Source of the DNA: Planctomycetota bacterium
GTDB lineage: Bacteria > Planctomycetota > Phycisphaerae > WQYP01
DNA length: 14,563 bases
NCBI GenBank assembly: GCA_021809365.1
Contig: JAKBAC010000081.1
Location: 1-14,563 of the forward strand
Direction of reading: 5' to 3'
Shown here: one piece after another, positions 1-7,549 of the stretch
Layout: the number at the start of each line of letters is the position of its first letter
How positions within the stretch are numbered: the stretch's first letter is position 1
Notes under the pieces: model-generated
The model's database searches: none
What the model was told of the DNA's origin: nothing
What the model saw: only the letters and a program-made list of their open reading frames with translations
Translations under genes and position numbers: made by a program

Positions 1-489
1 AAATATGCCGATGTATTTCAAGTTGGTGCGCGCAACATGCAGAATTACAATCTGCTTCTGGCGGTGGGGGAGCAGAAGAAACCCGTGCTGCTGAAGCGCG
101 GCTTAAGCGCCACGCTGGAGGAATTTATTCTCGCGGCGGAATATGTCATGTCGCGCGGAAACCACAATGTTATTCTCTGCGAACGCGGCATCCGCACGTT
201 TGAATCGTATTGCCGCAACACCTTGCCGCTGGCGATCGTCCCGGAAGTGCATCGCATCAGCCATTTGCCGATTATCGTGGATCCGTCACAGGGTACCGGA
301 CATGCCCACCTGGTCCCGGACATGTGCCGGGCGGCGGTGGCTTGCGGTGCCGACGGCTTGATTATTGAATGCCACAGTGATCCCGAACACGCCATGACGG
401 ACGGCGCACAATCCATTACCCCGCAGGCGTTGAAATTACTGATGGCTTCGCTGAAGAAAATCGCCGCGGCGGTGGATCGCGAGATATAA
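1..489 (+). CDS. aroF: 3-deoxy-7-phosphoheptulonate (DAHP) synthase, 5'-truncated by the window edge
   Basis: The reading frame is open from base 1, so only the C-terminal 162 residues are present. It resembles type I-beta (AroF/AroA-like) DAHP synthases, which condense phosphoenolpyruvate with erythrose 4-phosphate in the first step of the shikimate pathway. Visible family signatures are FQVGARNMQN, KPVLLKRG, the NHNVILCERGIRTFE block, LPIIVDPS, the IIECHSDP segment and the TDGAQS segment near the end. In the Thermotoga-type enzyme the metal is bound by a Cys (upstream of this window), a His in DPSH, a Glu in the IIVEVH segment and an Asp in SDGxQS. Here the Glu and Asp are kept but DPSH reads DPSQ (codon CAG at 289-291). 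The missing N-terminus prevents any judgement about a regulatory ACT/FL domain. The related KDO8P synthase family is less likely given the CERGIRTFE block. Confidence 0.9.
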   Translation, partial: KYADVFQVGARNMQNYNLLLAVGEQKKPVLLKRGLSATLEEFILAAEYVMSRGNHNVILCERGIRTFESYCRNTLPLAIVPEVHRISHLPIIVDPSQGTGHAHLVPDMCRAAVACGADGLIIECHSDPEHAMTDGAQSITPQALKLLMASLKKIAAAVDREI

Positions 490-539
490 TCCGTTGACTT
501 TCCCGAGCTGGGAATGCGTAACTTATTGGAGTAATCATT

Positions 540-1568
540 ATGGAATTTCTGAAATTGCTCAGTGAAACCCCCGGTGTCTCCGGTCGGGAAGAACGTGTGC
601 GTGAAGTCATCAAACGCGAAATTGAGGGGCTGTTCGATGAAATCAGCGTGGATAATCTCGGCAGCTTGATCTGCGTCAAACGGGCCGCCAAATTATCTCC
701 CACCCGCGTGGCCCAAAAAGTCATGATCGCCGCTCACATGGATCAGATCGGATTTTATGTCCGCCATATTGATGAGAAAGGCTTCATCCGCGTCCACAAT
801 GCCGGAGGCTTTGATCCCCGCAATCTTTCCGCCAACCGTGTGCTCGTGCAGGGACGCAAGGATCTGCCGGGAGTCATGAACCCCGCCGGCAAACCGATTC
901 ACATTGCCTCCGAGGAAGATCGCAAGAAGCAATACGTGATCAATGATTTCATGGTGGATATTGGTCTGCCGGCGAAAAAGGTCAAGGAACTCGTGCAGGT
1001 GGGCGACCCGGTAACGCTGGTGCGGGAATGTTCACCAATCGGCGATTTTGTCTGCGGCCAGGCCATGGACAATCGCGCCGCGGTATGGACCGCGGTTCGG
1101 GCCATGCAGCGGCTTAAAAAATCCGCTTACGATATTTATGTGGTGTTCACTGTGCAGGAGGAGGTCGGTCTGCGCGGTGCCGGGCCGGCGACATTTGGGT
1201 TGGAACCGGACATTGCCATTGCCCTTGATACCACCCTGGCGTGTGATACTCCCGGCGTTCCTGAAGATCAGGTTGTGACCCGCGCGGGCAAGGGCGTGGG
1301 TATCAAGGTGATGGATGGCGCATCTATCAGTGATCGCTCTTTGGTGGATGGATTTGTTGAGGTGGCAAAAAAGGGAAAAATTCCATACCAATTGGAATTG
1401 CTCCCCCTCGGCGGCACCGATGCCGGTGCCATGCAGCGCAGCCGCGCCGGTCATCGCACGATGACTTTGAGCATTCCCACACGGTACATCCATACCGTGA
1501 CGGAAATGGTGCATCGCGATGACCTTCACGCCGCGCGCGATCTGCTGGCGGCATGGCTGGCGACATAA
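540..1568 (+). CDS. M42 family metallopeptidase (glutamyl-aminopeptidase / FrvX / CelM type)
   Basis: This 342-residue cytosolic di-metal aminopeptidase has normal length for family M42, whose members form large tetrahedral assemblies and trim N-terminal residues from peptides. Expected metal ligands and catalytic residues are all visible: His66 and Asp68 in AAHMDQIG, Asp177 in MDNRAA, the Glu207-Glu208 pair in VQEEVGLRG, Asp230 in IALDTT, and His318 in TRYIHT. The GGTDAG motif (291-296) is also typical. The inserted lid (PA-like) domain lies roughly between residues 70 and 165. The start at 540 is supported by GGAG at 528-531, eight bases upstream. It lies 50 bases after the DAHP synthase stop and may share its transcript; a TTGACT at 494-499 has no convincing -10. 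The old name 'endoglucanase' for this family is misleading. Substrate specificity cannot be deduced. Confidence 0.93.
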   Translation: MEFLKLLSETPGVSGREERVREVIKREIEGLFDEISVDNLGSLICVKRAAKLSPTRVAQKVMIAAHMDQIGFYVRHIDEKGFIRVHNAGGFDPRNLSANRVLVQGRKDLPGVMNPAGKPIHIASEEDRKKQYVINDFMVDIGLPAKKVKELVQVGDPVTLVRECSPIGDFVCGQAMDNRAAVWTAVRAMQRLKKSAYDIYVVFTVQEEVGLRGAGPATFGLEPDIAIALDTTLACDTPGVPEDQVVTRAGKGVGIKVMDGASISDRSLVDGFVEVAKKGKIPYQLELLPLGGTDAGAMQRSRAGHRTMTLSIPTRYIHTVTEMVHRDDLHAARDLLAAWLAT

Positions 1569-1667
1569 TTGCCACGCTCCCGGCGCGGCCACAGTCCTGA
1601 TGTGGTTGCATCCTGAAGCGTAAATGCGTACAACGAAGGTGCAGGATTTCTTACGGGAGCCGGATGT

Positions 1668-3758
1668 ATGGACGCAATTACATTTGACCAGAAGGTTTGT
1701 ACCAATCTGGATCAATCCATCGGACTTGAATGGCTTTGCACCAATGGCCTCGGTGGATTCGCCTCCGGCACCGTGTCCGGCGTCAACACCCGCAAGTACC
1801 ATGGATACCTTATCGTCGCCGCCCGACCACCGGTGGAACGCTATGTTATGTTGGCCCATGTGGAAGACCGCGTCTGGATCGGTGATCAATGTTATCCGCT
1901 ATCCGCGAATGAATTTCCGGATGTTATTGATCCGAGGGGATTTGAGAATATCGTCGATTTTTCATATCAAGATGGCCCGGTATGGCACTATCGCTGCGGC
2001 GACGCTCTGATAGAAAAATCCATCACCATGGCCCATGGACAGGATACTGTATGTATTCGCTACAGGCTCATACAGCCTTCGACCCGGAGCGAGCGTCTGC
2101 GGCTGCATGTGCAACCCATGCTCGCCGGGCGGCATTTTCACGCTACCACCACCGCCGACAATCGCCCCCAATGGTATCTGGCGGACCGCAATTCCACACG
2201 CGATCCGCTGATGGTCTCCACACCACAGTGCCCCATTAAACTCTTCATCAGTCACAACGCCGATCATTTCAGCGAAGGACAATGCTGGTGGTACAATTTT
2301 ACATTGCGCGCTGAATCCGCCCGCGGTTATCCGGACCGTGATGATCTCTGGACACCGGGGGCGCTGGAATTTGTACTTACAGCGGGAACCGCGGCGAGTG
2401 TGATCTGCTCCACGCGCCCGGTCGCCATTACCGAACAGCCCGCCCTGATTTCCAAAGAACAAAAACGCCGGGAATCATTGGAACTGATGCTGAATGACAC
2501 ATCCGAAGCCGCAGCGCTGACACGGCGTTTGTCGGTTGCCGCGGATCAATTCGTGGTCAGCCGCGATGGTGGAAAAAACGCGAATGGCAAAATGTCCGTG
2601 ATTGCGGGCTATCCCTGGTTCGAAGATTGGGGCCGCGATACCTTTATCAGCCTGACGGGATTGTCGCTGGTCACCGGACGTTTTGATGCCGCCCGCAGTG
2701 TGTTGGTCACATTCGCGGATCATATTCGCGACGGACTGGTACCCAATCGCTTTCCGGATGAATCTGATCATCCGGACTACAACACGGTGGATGCATCGCT
2801 CTGGTTTATTCACGCGGCCTATCAATATTGGCGCTACTCCGGCGATCACGCCCTATTGCGCGATTATCTTTACGCCCCATTGAACCAGATTATCGACTGC
2901 TACCGTGCCGGAACACGCTATGGCATTCGCATGGATTCCGATGGTTTGATCCGGGCCGGCGAACCGGGTGTCCAGCTTACCTGGATGGATGCCAAAATTA
3001 ACAATGAAGTGATCACACCACGCCACGGCAAGCCTGTGGAAATCAATGCGCTCTGGTTTAATGCCTTGAAAATCATGGAAACCGTCGCCCGTTTGGCGGT
3101 GCATTCCGTCCGGGCGGATGAGCTGGCCTCATTGGCTGTAAAGGTGCGGGCCGCGTTTTGTGCCAGATTCTGGAACCCCGGCAGCGGCTGCCTTTTTGAT
3201 GTGATCACCGATGATGGCTACGGCGACCCCGCGATTCGGCCCAACCAAGTCATCAGCCTGGGATTGCCTTTTGGAATGCTGGAGGAGAGTAAGGCCAGAG
3301 GCATCATCAATGTTGTACAAAATCAATTGCTTACGCCCATGGGCCTGCGCACATTGGCTCCCGGCAGTCCCGGATATCGTGGTCAGTATGTCGGCGGTCA
3401 GAATGCGCGCGATCATGCGTATCATCAGGGCACCGCGTGGCCATGGCTGATTGGGCCGTTTATCAGCGGCTATGTCAAGACCATGGGCAATACACCGGAG
3501 AGCCGCGCGAATGCCTGGGAATTTCTCAAGCCGTTCTCGGCTCATCTGATGCAGGCGGGGTTGGGCACCATCAGTGAAATCGCTGACGGCGATGCCCCCA
3601 ACACGCCCCGCGGATGCATTGCGCAGGCGTGGTCGGTAGCGGAAGTTCTGCGGGCGCTCTGGGAAGATGTGCTGCAAAAAGCCCCGCCATGGCCGCACGA
3701 AACAGGCACTGGATTGCAATCCCCCGCGCGTACCCTGGCGGAAGCGGGTAAATCATGA
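1668..3758 (+). CDS. Glycogen debranching enzyme (amylo-alpha-1,6-glucosidase type)
   Basis: This 696-residue protein is a bacterial/archaeal-type glycogen debranching enzyme, with an N-terminal GDE_N-like domain (about 1-260) followed by an alpha/alpha-barrel catalytic domain (about 280-690). Diagnostic motifs are GLGGFASGTVSGVNTRKYHG (28-46, the family's N-terminal signature), WFEDWGRDTFISLTGL (the catalytic block, EDWGRD at 319-324), TWMDAK (438-443), EINALWFNAL, RPNQVISLGLPFGM and GTAWPW (588-593). The acidic residues in DWGRD and TWMDAK fit a glycosidase active site. No signal peptide is seen, which fits a cytoplasmic role in removing alpha-1,6 branches during glycogen turnover. GGGAG at about 1655-1659 supports the ATG at 1668. 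No glg synthesis genes lie nearby, so its pathway partners are elsewhere. The alternative assignment, another GH15-like glucosidase, is unlikely because the GDE_N domain is present. Confidence 0.93.
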   Translation: MDAITFDQKVCTNLDQSIGLEWLCTNGLGGFASGTVSGVNTRKYHGYLIVAARPPVERYVMLAHVEDRVWIGDQCYPLSANEFPDVIDPRGFENIVDFSYQDGPVWHYRCGDALIEKSITMAHGQDTVCIRYRLIQPSTRSERLRLHVQPMLAGRHFHATTTADNRPQWYLADRNSTRDPLMVSTPQCPIKLFISHNADHFSEGQCWWYNFTLRAESARGYPDRDDLWTPGALEFVLTAGTAASVICSTRPVAITEQPALISKEQKRRESLELMLNDTSEAAALTRRLSVAADQFVVSRDGGKNANGKMSVIAGYPWFEDWGRDTFISLTGLSLVTGRFDAARSVLVTFADHIRDGLVPNRFPDESDHPDYNTVDASLWFIHAAYQYWRYSGDHALLRDYLYAPLNQIIDCYRAGTRYGIRMDSDGLIRAGEPGVQLTWMDAKINNEVITPRHGKPVEINALWFNALKIMETVARLAVHSVRADELASLAVKVRAAFCARFWNPGSGCLFDVITDDGYGDPAIRPNQVISLGLPFGMLEESKARGIINVVQNQLLTPMGLRTLAPGSPGYRGQYVGGQNARDHAYHQGTAWPWLIGPFISGYVKTMGNTPESRANAWEFLKPFSAHLMQAGLGTISEIADGDAPNTPRGCIAQAWSVAEVLRALWEDVLQKAPPWPHETGTGLQSPARTLAEAGKS

Positions 3759-3779
3759 AAATATCGCTGTGATGGAGAC

Positions 3780-3974
3780 CTAAACTGTTATCTGGGGACG
3801 ACACTTACTGACTTTTGATGCGTAAGCGTCGCGATTATGATGGAATATCTCACTACGACGATGCCAATAATCAACCTTCTTCTCAAAAGGTTTATCTTTC
3901 AATTGCCGATATATGCGCAGCGCCGCGGTTCGTTTCATCGCCACACAGTCAAACTTCTTCTGCATTGTCGTCAC
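3780..3974 (-). CDS. Small basic protein of unknown function, orphan gene
   Basis: This is a 64-residue reading frame with a GTG start, rich in Lys, Arg, His and Tyr, with no signal peptide or membrane segment. Its middle (about residues 11-48) contains FDCVAMKRTAALRIY, then RQLKDKPFEKKVDYWHRR, which looks like an amphipathic helical protein rather than random translation. I have a weak recollection of similar short proteins with an FDCVxMK start and a 'YW' block in planctomycete and cyanobacterial genomes, some beside toxin genes; I cannot verify this. Independent support comes from regulation: AGAGGTGAT, close to a perfect anti-16S match, at 3977-3985 (AGAGG six bases before the GTG), and a promoter at 4036-4064 with a perfect TATAAT. 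No toxin-like partner follows; downstream is only the tail of the convergent debranching-enzyme gene, 21 bases away. Third-codon-position bias is weak, so a non-coding interpretation remains possible. Confidence 0.5.
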   Translation of the reverse strand: MTTMQKKFDCVAMKRTAALRIYRQLKDKPFEKKVDYWHRRSEIFHHNRDAYASKVSKCRPQITV

Positions 3975-4035
3975 TTATCACCTCTGGCGGCGCGTGAATG
4001 CCTACCGCTCCATACCCGTTCATCACATTGACTGC

Positions 4036-4064
4036 ATTATACAATCCTATCTTGTCAAAGTGAA
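4036..4064 (-). promoter_or_regulatory. Sigma-70-like promoter for the small gene at 3780-3974
   Basis: Reading the minus strand, a perfect -10 TATAAT (4041-4036) lies 17 bases from a -35-like TTCACT (4064-4059, 4 of 6 consensus bases). The predicted transcript start is near 4029, giving a leader of about 55 bases before the GTG at 3974, with the ribosome binding site correctly placed. A TTGACA-like hexamer also lies in the spacer, but at 11-12 bases it is too close to the -10 to work with it. Confidence 0.6.
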
Positions 4065-4303
4065 CAATGTGTTTGAAATTCCAACTGACGATCAGGCGAA
4101 CAGGTGACCGCAGGTGAAGTTATTCGGCCCCCTTGTCAGCAACTCTTGAGTCCCAACCTTATGTGCTCCACTGATCTGTTTTAGATTCACCTCCTCTGCG
4201 GCAACGGCCGCCGCCACGGGTACCCGAAAATATCGCCAAGCCCTTTGTTTCGTAGTGGTAATATCCGTGGTTGCGACCGAGACGCGCGAGGAACATCCCA
4301 TTG
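4065..4303. other. Intergenic stretch between queG and the small gene's promoter, no gene seen
   Basis: I find no convincing reading frame. The longer frames are shadows running out of the end of queG. Three heptamers of the form CAGGYGA occur at 4093-4099, 4101-4107 and 4111-4117; the last two are identical and one helical turn (10 bases) apart, upstream of the small gene's promoter. They may be a protein-binding site or chance. The minus strand carries AGAGGAGGTG at 4197-4188, but no start codon at a workable distance opens a frame of useful length. No terminator with a T-run was found for queG. Confidence 0.4.
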
Positions 4304-5452
4304 TCAGCGGATTTCCGCCTGATCACCGCGGGAAGCATTGCCTGCACCGCACAGCAAAATGGCCGCGTTGCGCTTCCACATGGGGAGTTTGGCGCGGCGA
4401 AAAGCGCGGCCACGGGTGGCTTGATCCCAATCATGCTCCGTCCATTGCAATACCGCCCGCGGTGATACCGCGCTGGAGATTGCGCGCGGCTGAAAATCCG
4501 GATGACTGGCGGCCAATGGTCGGCGGTTGAAGGGGCAAACGGATTGGCAAATATCACATCCAACAAGATAACCCGCCGCTTGCATCGGTGCGTGAAACTC
4601 ACTAGCGATGGTCCCACGATTTTCCAGTGTGAGATAGCTGATACATTTTTCGGCAGCCATTTTATAGGGGGACAGCGCATCAGTCGGGCAGGCGTCGATG
4701 CAGCGGGTGCAGGTGCCGCAATGATCCGGCATGGAAGATTCGGCGACCAGCGGCAGAGAGAGAAATAGTTCGCCCAGTAAAAACCATGAGCCGTGCCGTG
4801 GATGAATCAGCATGGTGTTTTTGCCAATCCAGCCAAGGCCGGCGCGGGCGGCCAGTTCACGTTCGAGACATGGGCCGGTATCGACATACGCGCGGGCCAT
4901 AATATCTTCGGGTACGAGTTGCCGCACTTCGGTTTCGAGCCGTCGCAGCATACCGGTAAAAATACGATGATAATCCCGCCCCGCGGCATAGGATGCGATC
5001 TTACCAGTGCGCGAAAATGCCGTTGGCATGTCCCTGTCGGCCGAATCGGCTGAACTGCCGTTGGTCGAGAGCGTTGATTCACCCGCATCCCCCTGGTAGT
5101 AGCTCATGGCCACGCATATCGCGCTGGCCGCCCATGGTAGATGTGTGCGAATATCCATTTTGGCGGGCAGCATACGAGCCAGATAGTCCATCGTGCCATG
5201 CCGACCTTGGCCAAACCAGTTTCGCAGATAATCCGCATGATCTGATGCCGCAATGTCGGCAATGCCGACAAGATCAAATCCAACTTTCCCGGCGGCATTT
5301 TTAATGGCGGCAGCCAGATCGCGTAATCGCACGACCTCCGGCGGTGAAGGCGGCTGGACATCTGGTGCCATGGACTCAGGCCCAGTGCTCCCCACCGCCA
5401 CGGTTTGATATGCAGGGCTGCTTTCTTTATGGATCTGCAGTGTCATGGTCAT
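4304..5452 (-). CDS. queG: Epoxyqueuosine reductase QueG
   Basis: This 382-residue enzyme catalyses the last step of queuosine biosynthesis, reducing epoxyqueuosine to queuosine in the anticodon wobble position of GUN tRNAs, using cobalamin and two [4Fe-4S] clusters. Visible features are the DUF1730 region, YVDTGPCLERELAARAG (189-205, with the proposed catalytic Asp191), GWIGKNTMLI (207-216), the first cluster set Cys245/248/251/255 followed by Pro256, Cys270, and the second set Cys299/302/306 in GCDICQSVCPFNRR. The protein ends shortly after the ferredoxin-like domain without clear HEAT repeats, as in the shorter members of the family. Residues 1-42 precede the conserved LRDLAAAIKNAAG start and are low-conservation in appearance; Met28 is an alternative start. 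Only a weak GGGGG lies before 5452. It is 43 bases behind the membrane-protein gene on the same strand and probably cotranscribed with it. Confidence 0.93.
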   Translation of the reverse strand: MTMTLQIHKESSPAYQTVAVGSTGPESMAPDVQPPSPPEVVRLRDLAAAIKNAAGKVGFDLVGIADIAASDHADYLRNWFGQGRHGTMDYLARMLPAKMDIRTHLPWAASAICVAMSYYQGDAGESTLSTNGSSADSADRDMPTAFSRTGKIASYAAGRDYHRIFTGMLRRLETEVRQLVPEDIMARAYVDTGPCLERELAARAGLGWIGKNTMLIHPRHGSWFLLGELFLSLPLVAESSMPDHCGTCTRCIDACPTDALSPYKMAAEKCISYLTLENRGTIASEFHAPMQAAGYLVGCDICQSVCPFNRRPLAASHPDFQPRAISSAVSPRAVLQWTEHDWDQATRGRAFRRAKLPMWKRNAAILLCGAGNASRGDQAEIR

Positions 5453-5495
5453 GTATGATTTGCCCCCGGATCAATGGGTACCAACCGCCGAGCCA

Positions 5496-5810
5496 TTAAG
5501 ACTTCGGCGTTTTTTCCTTTGCGTCCGAGGTAGCTGGTTTTTCGGTGGGAAGGGACGCCAGCAGATCGCTGGGGGCCGGCTCATTATCACTCAGAGCTGC
5601 CTGCACTTCCGGGTCCTGATCCATGTGCTCAAGCGCTTCGGAATTGAGGCGATCCACATTGGGAGTTGGAATATCCTTGATATGCGGCTCCTGGGTGGTG
5701 GCAATCCAGTAGCGTAGCGCAAACCATGTCAGTGCCAGCACGGCAACTCCCACGCCGACAATTTCCGCGGTTAACTGCTGTGACAATGCCGCCAGTTCAT
5801 ATAGAGCCAT
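5496..5810 (-). CDS. Small single-pass membrane protein of unknown function
   Basis: Starting at the ATG at 5810 the protein has 104 residues: a short N-terminus (MALYELAALSQQLTAE), one transmembrane helix (about residues 17-37, IVGVGVAVLALTWFALRYW), then an acidic, Pro/Ser/Ala-rich and probably disordered cytoplasmic tail ending in a Lys-rich segment. I recognise no family. The arrangement resembles small membrane anchors or scaffold-like proteins, but nothing assigns a role. The frame extends upstream to a GTG at 5852. I prefer 5810 because GGGGGT lies eight bases upstream of it and the predicted transcript begins near 5863, leaving no room for a ribosome site before 5852. It is the first gene of a probable two-gene operon with queG. 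Confidence 0.7.
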   Translation of the reverse strand: MALYELAALSQQLTAEIVGVGVAVLALTWFALRYWIATTQEPHIKDIPTPNVDRLNSEALEHMDQDPEVQAALSDNEPAPSDLLASLPTEKPATSDAKEKTPKS

Positions 5811-5869
5811 TGCAACTACCCCCGAAAAATGTAAATTTGCCGATGCGGCCACCGCCGCGTGTGACCGAT

Positions 5870-5878
5870 ATTATAACA
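5870..5878 (-). promoter_or_regulatory. Extended -10 promoter for the membrane protein-queG operon
   Basis: On the minus strand the bases 5878-5870 read TGTTATAAT, an extended -10 (TGn followed by a perfect TATAAT), which can work without a good -35. The -35 position falls inside the preceding terminator stem and is not consensus. The expected start is near 5863, about 53 bases before the ATG at 5810. Confidence 0.55.
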
Positions 5879-5880
5879 TA

Positions 5881-5922
5881 TAAAAAAGGCCTGTGTTCCA
5901 GAATCTTGTGGAACACAGGCCT
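5881..5922 (-). terminator. Rho-independent terminator of the PEP-CTERM gene
   Basis: There is a perfect 14-bp inverted repeat (AGGCCTGTGTTCCA at 5887-5900, its complement at 5909-5922) with an 8-base loop. It is followed on the minus strand by six T residues (5886-5881). It lies 28 bases past the stop codon at 5951, so it ends the PEP-CTERM transcript just before the next promoter. Confidence 0.93.
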
Positions 5923-5950
5923 GATTATGCGGGGATGCCAATCGCATTAA

Positions 5951-7549
5951 TTACCGGACGGGTCGGCGGCGAATCAACATCAACCCAATCGCGCCAACGC
6001 CCAACAGCGCCAGCGCGGCGGGTTCCGGCGCATTGCTGGCTTGGTTTGGAGCCAGCGCCACGCCACGGAATACATCACCTACCGAGCTGGTGGCCAGCGT
6101 TGAAAACGTATCGAAATTGGAGTTGCTGGACAAGCTCGTGGCATTGAGCACATCGGTTAGTGACACCAGGCTGGTGGGATCAGGTTCGCCACCGGAAATC
6201 ACACTGGTATTGCCGGTGATGGCATAAATTGTCACCGTGCCATCTTTGTTCACCACGCCGGTCATATTGCGCAGCCCCGTTATTGCTGAATAGACCGTTT
6301 CGGTGTTGCCGGATGGATCGGTATATGTATAGCCTGAAACCGCCTTAAGTGTATTGAGATCCAGGCCATTGGTCATAACGTAGTCAAGTTGCCAAGTCTT
6401 TGCTTTGCCATTGTACGACCATTTCTGCAAACCGGCCTCGGTGGAATTGGTGATCGTTCCAGGCCCATTGCTGGTTGGGGCCGTGGGTGCCCCCTCATCA
6501 GCGACATACAGAGTATTGGGATTCGCAAAGAAAAAGCCAAACGGATGGAAGTCACTGGTTTTCGCGGTGAAAGTCAGTCCTGGTAAAGCGGTTATGGCGT
6601 TGCCGGAAGTTGTTGGAAGCGTGCCTGCGGTTCCAACCTGGAAGATGCCGTCGATTCCCTTGCCGCCGCTGCCTTTGGCCACATACAGCGTATTATTGAA
6701 AATCTGCTCGGCGCGGAAATTGTCAAATTTATCCGGGGTGGAATTAACTGTGCCAAGCAGGGTGGAAGTGGAAGCGCCCTGCGTGGAATAGCGGGCACCG
6801 AGGGTTTGTACGGTATTGCTGTAGCCGCCGTCGGAATTGCCCACCGTGTAAAACTGCGTGCCATTGACACTGATCGCCGCGCGGGCATTGTCCCCGCTGT
6901 AGGCGTCATTAAGTACCGCGCCATTCGTGGCTGATGCATTGGCTCCAATTTCCTCGACCACCCGATTGTAGAGCACATTGGTGGTCGCGTTGGAAGGAAA
7001 CGGGCTGGGTACCGCTCCGGGCGTATAAGAGTTGGAAACGCCGATGGCTCCCGCTGGTGCCTGATAGCCGATCATGGTGAGATATTGTCCATCGACGGAT
7101 ATCATCAGAGCGCCTTCGGATTTCGAACTGAAGCTGCCGGTTAATCCCGATCCGGTATTCGCGCCTGTGGGAGCGGGCAGAATCATGGTGCCCTGCAGGT
7201 TCGCGGTGGCCATATTGGTTTCCACATCGGCGGTGCTGTATTCGTTCAATGAATCAAGTCCTTGCACGCCGGGAATGTTCGGGTTGTTAAAAATATCGGC
7301 AAATGTATTTCCAGATGTGCCGGCGACCAGATCGCCGTTCACGATCCCCTGCACCACGGGGTTGGTGGGATCCGCGCCCACATACGTCATCTGGCTGACC
7401 ACAATGTCGCCGGAGGTGAAGCTTGTAATTGCCGCACCGTAGCTGCCGTGGCAAGCCACGCCGACGGCCAGCGACGCGACTGCCGCCAAAGTCGCTTGCC
7501 GCGCTCTGCTCCGCGCTTTTGAGGAAACCGGTTGGAAAGAACCTTTCAT
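5951..7549 (-). CDS. PEP-CTERM sorting domain protein, exported, probable beta-propeller ectodomain
   Basis: From the ATG at 7549 the protein has 532 residues. The first ~39 form a signal peptide: a long Arg/Lys-rich n-region, a hydrophobic core (TLAAVASLAVGVAC) and an Ala-containing cleavage region (GSYGAA). The last 26 residues are a PEP-CTERM tail: the motif APEP, a hydrophobic helix (AALALLGVGAIGLMLI), then RRRPVR. Such tails are recognised and cut by exosortase in the inner membrane of EPS-producing bacteria. The region between is Gly/Ser/Thr/Asn-rich with recurring strands such as NTLYVAKG and NTLYVADEG, which suggests a beta-propeller-like fold; I cannot count blades reliably. No catalytic motif is seen. 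AAGGAG lies 5 bases before the ATG at 7549, so I reject the longer frame starting at 7594. No exosortase gene is in the window. A strong terminator follows. Confidence 0.88.
   Translation of the reverse strand: MKGSFQPVSSKARSRARQATLAAVASLAVGVACHGSYGAAITSFTSGDIVVSQMTYVGADPTNPVVQGIVNGDLVAGTSGNTFADIFNNPNIPGVQGLDSLNEYSTADVETNMATANLQGTMILPAPTGANTGSGLTGSFSSKSEGALMISVDGQYLTMIGYQAPAGAIGVSNSYTPGAVPSPFPSNATTNVLYNRVVEEIGANASATNGAVLNDAYSGDNARAAISVNGTQFYTVGNSDGGYSNTVQTLGARYSTQGASTSTLLGTVNSTPDKFDNFRAEQIFNNTLYVAKGSGGKGIDGIFQVGTAGTLPTTSGNAITALPGLTFTAKTSDFHPFGFFFANPNTLYVADEGAPTAPTSNGPGTITNSTEAGLQKWSYNGKAKTWQLDYVMTNGLDLNTLKAVSGYTYTDPSGNTETVYSAITGLRNMTGVVNKDGTVTIYAITGNTSVISGGEPDPTSLVSLTDVLNATSLSSNSNFDTFSTLATSSVGDVFRGVALAPNQASNAPEPAALALLGVGAIGLMLIRRRPVR

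Noticed and set aside
494..524. TTGACT with TAACTT as a promoter for the M42 peptidase
   Set aside because: The spacer is 19 bases and the -10 matches only 3 of 6 positions; read-through from the upstream gene is as likely.
1032..1889. Leftward 285-codon frame across the peptidase and debranching-enzyme genes
   Set aside because: It is antisense to two strongly supported genes; the His/Gly-rich composition is that of a mirrored reading frame.
4188..4197. Strong Shine-Dalgarno-like AGAGGAGGTG on the minus strand
   Set aside because: No ATG, GTG or TTG at a workable distance opens a frame of useful length; the nearest GTG frame stops after about a dozen codons.
4159..4680. Leftward frame suggesting queG might be frameshifted and extended
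   Set aside because: The in-frame queG already contains all cluster cysteines and has a normal length; the other frame shows no HEAT-like pattern.
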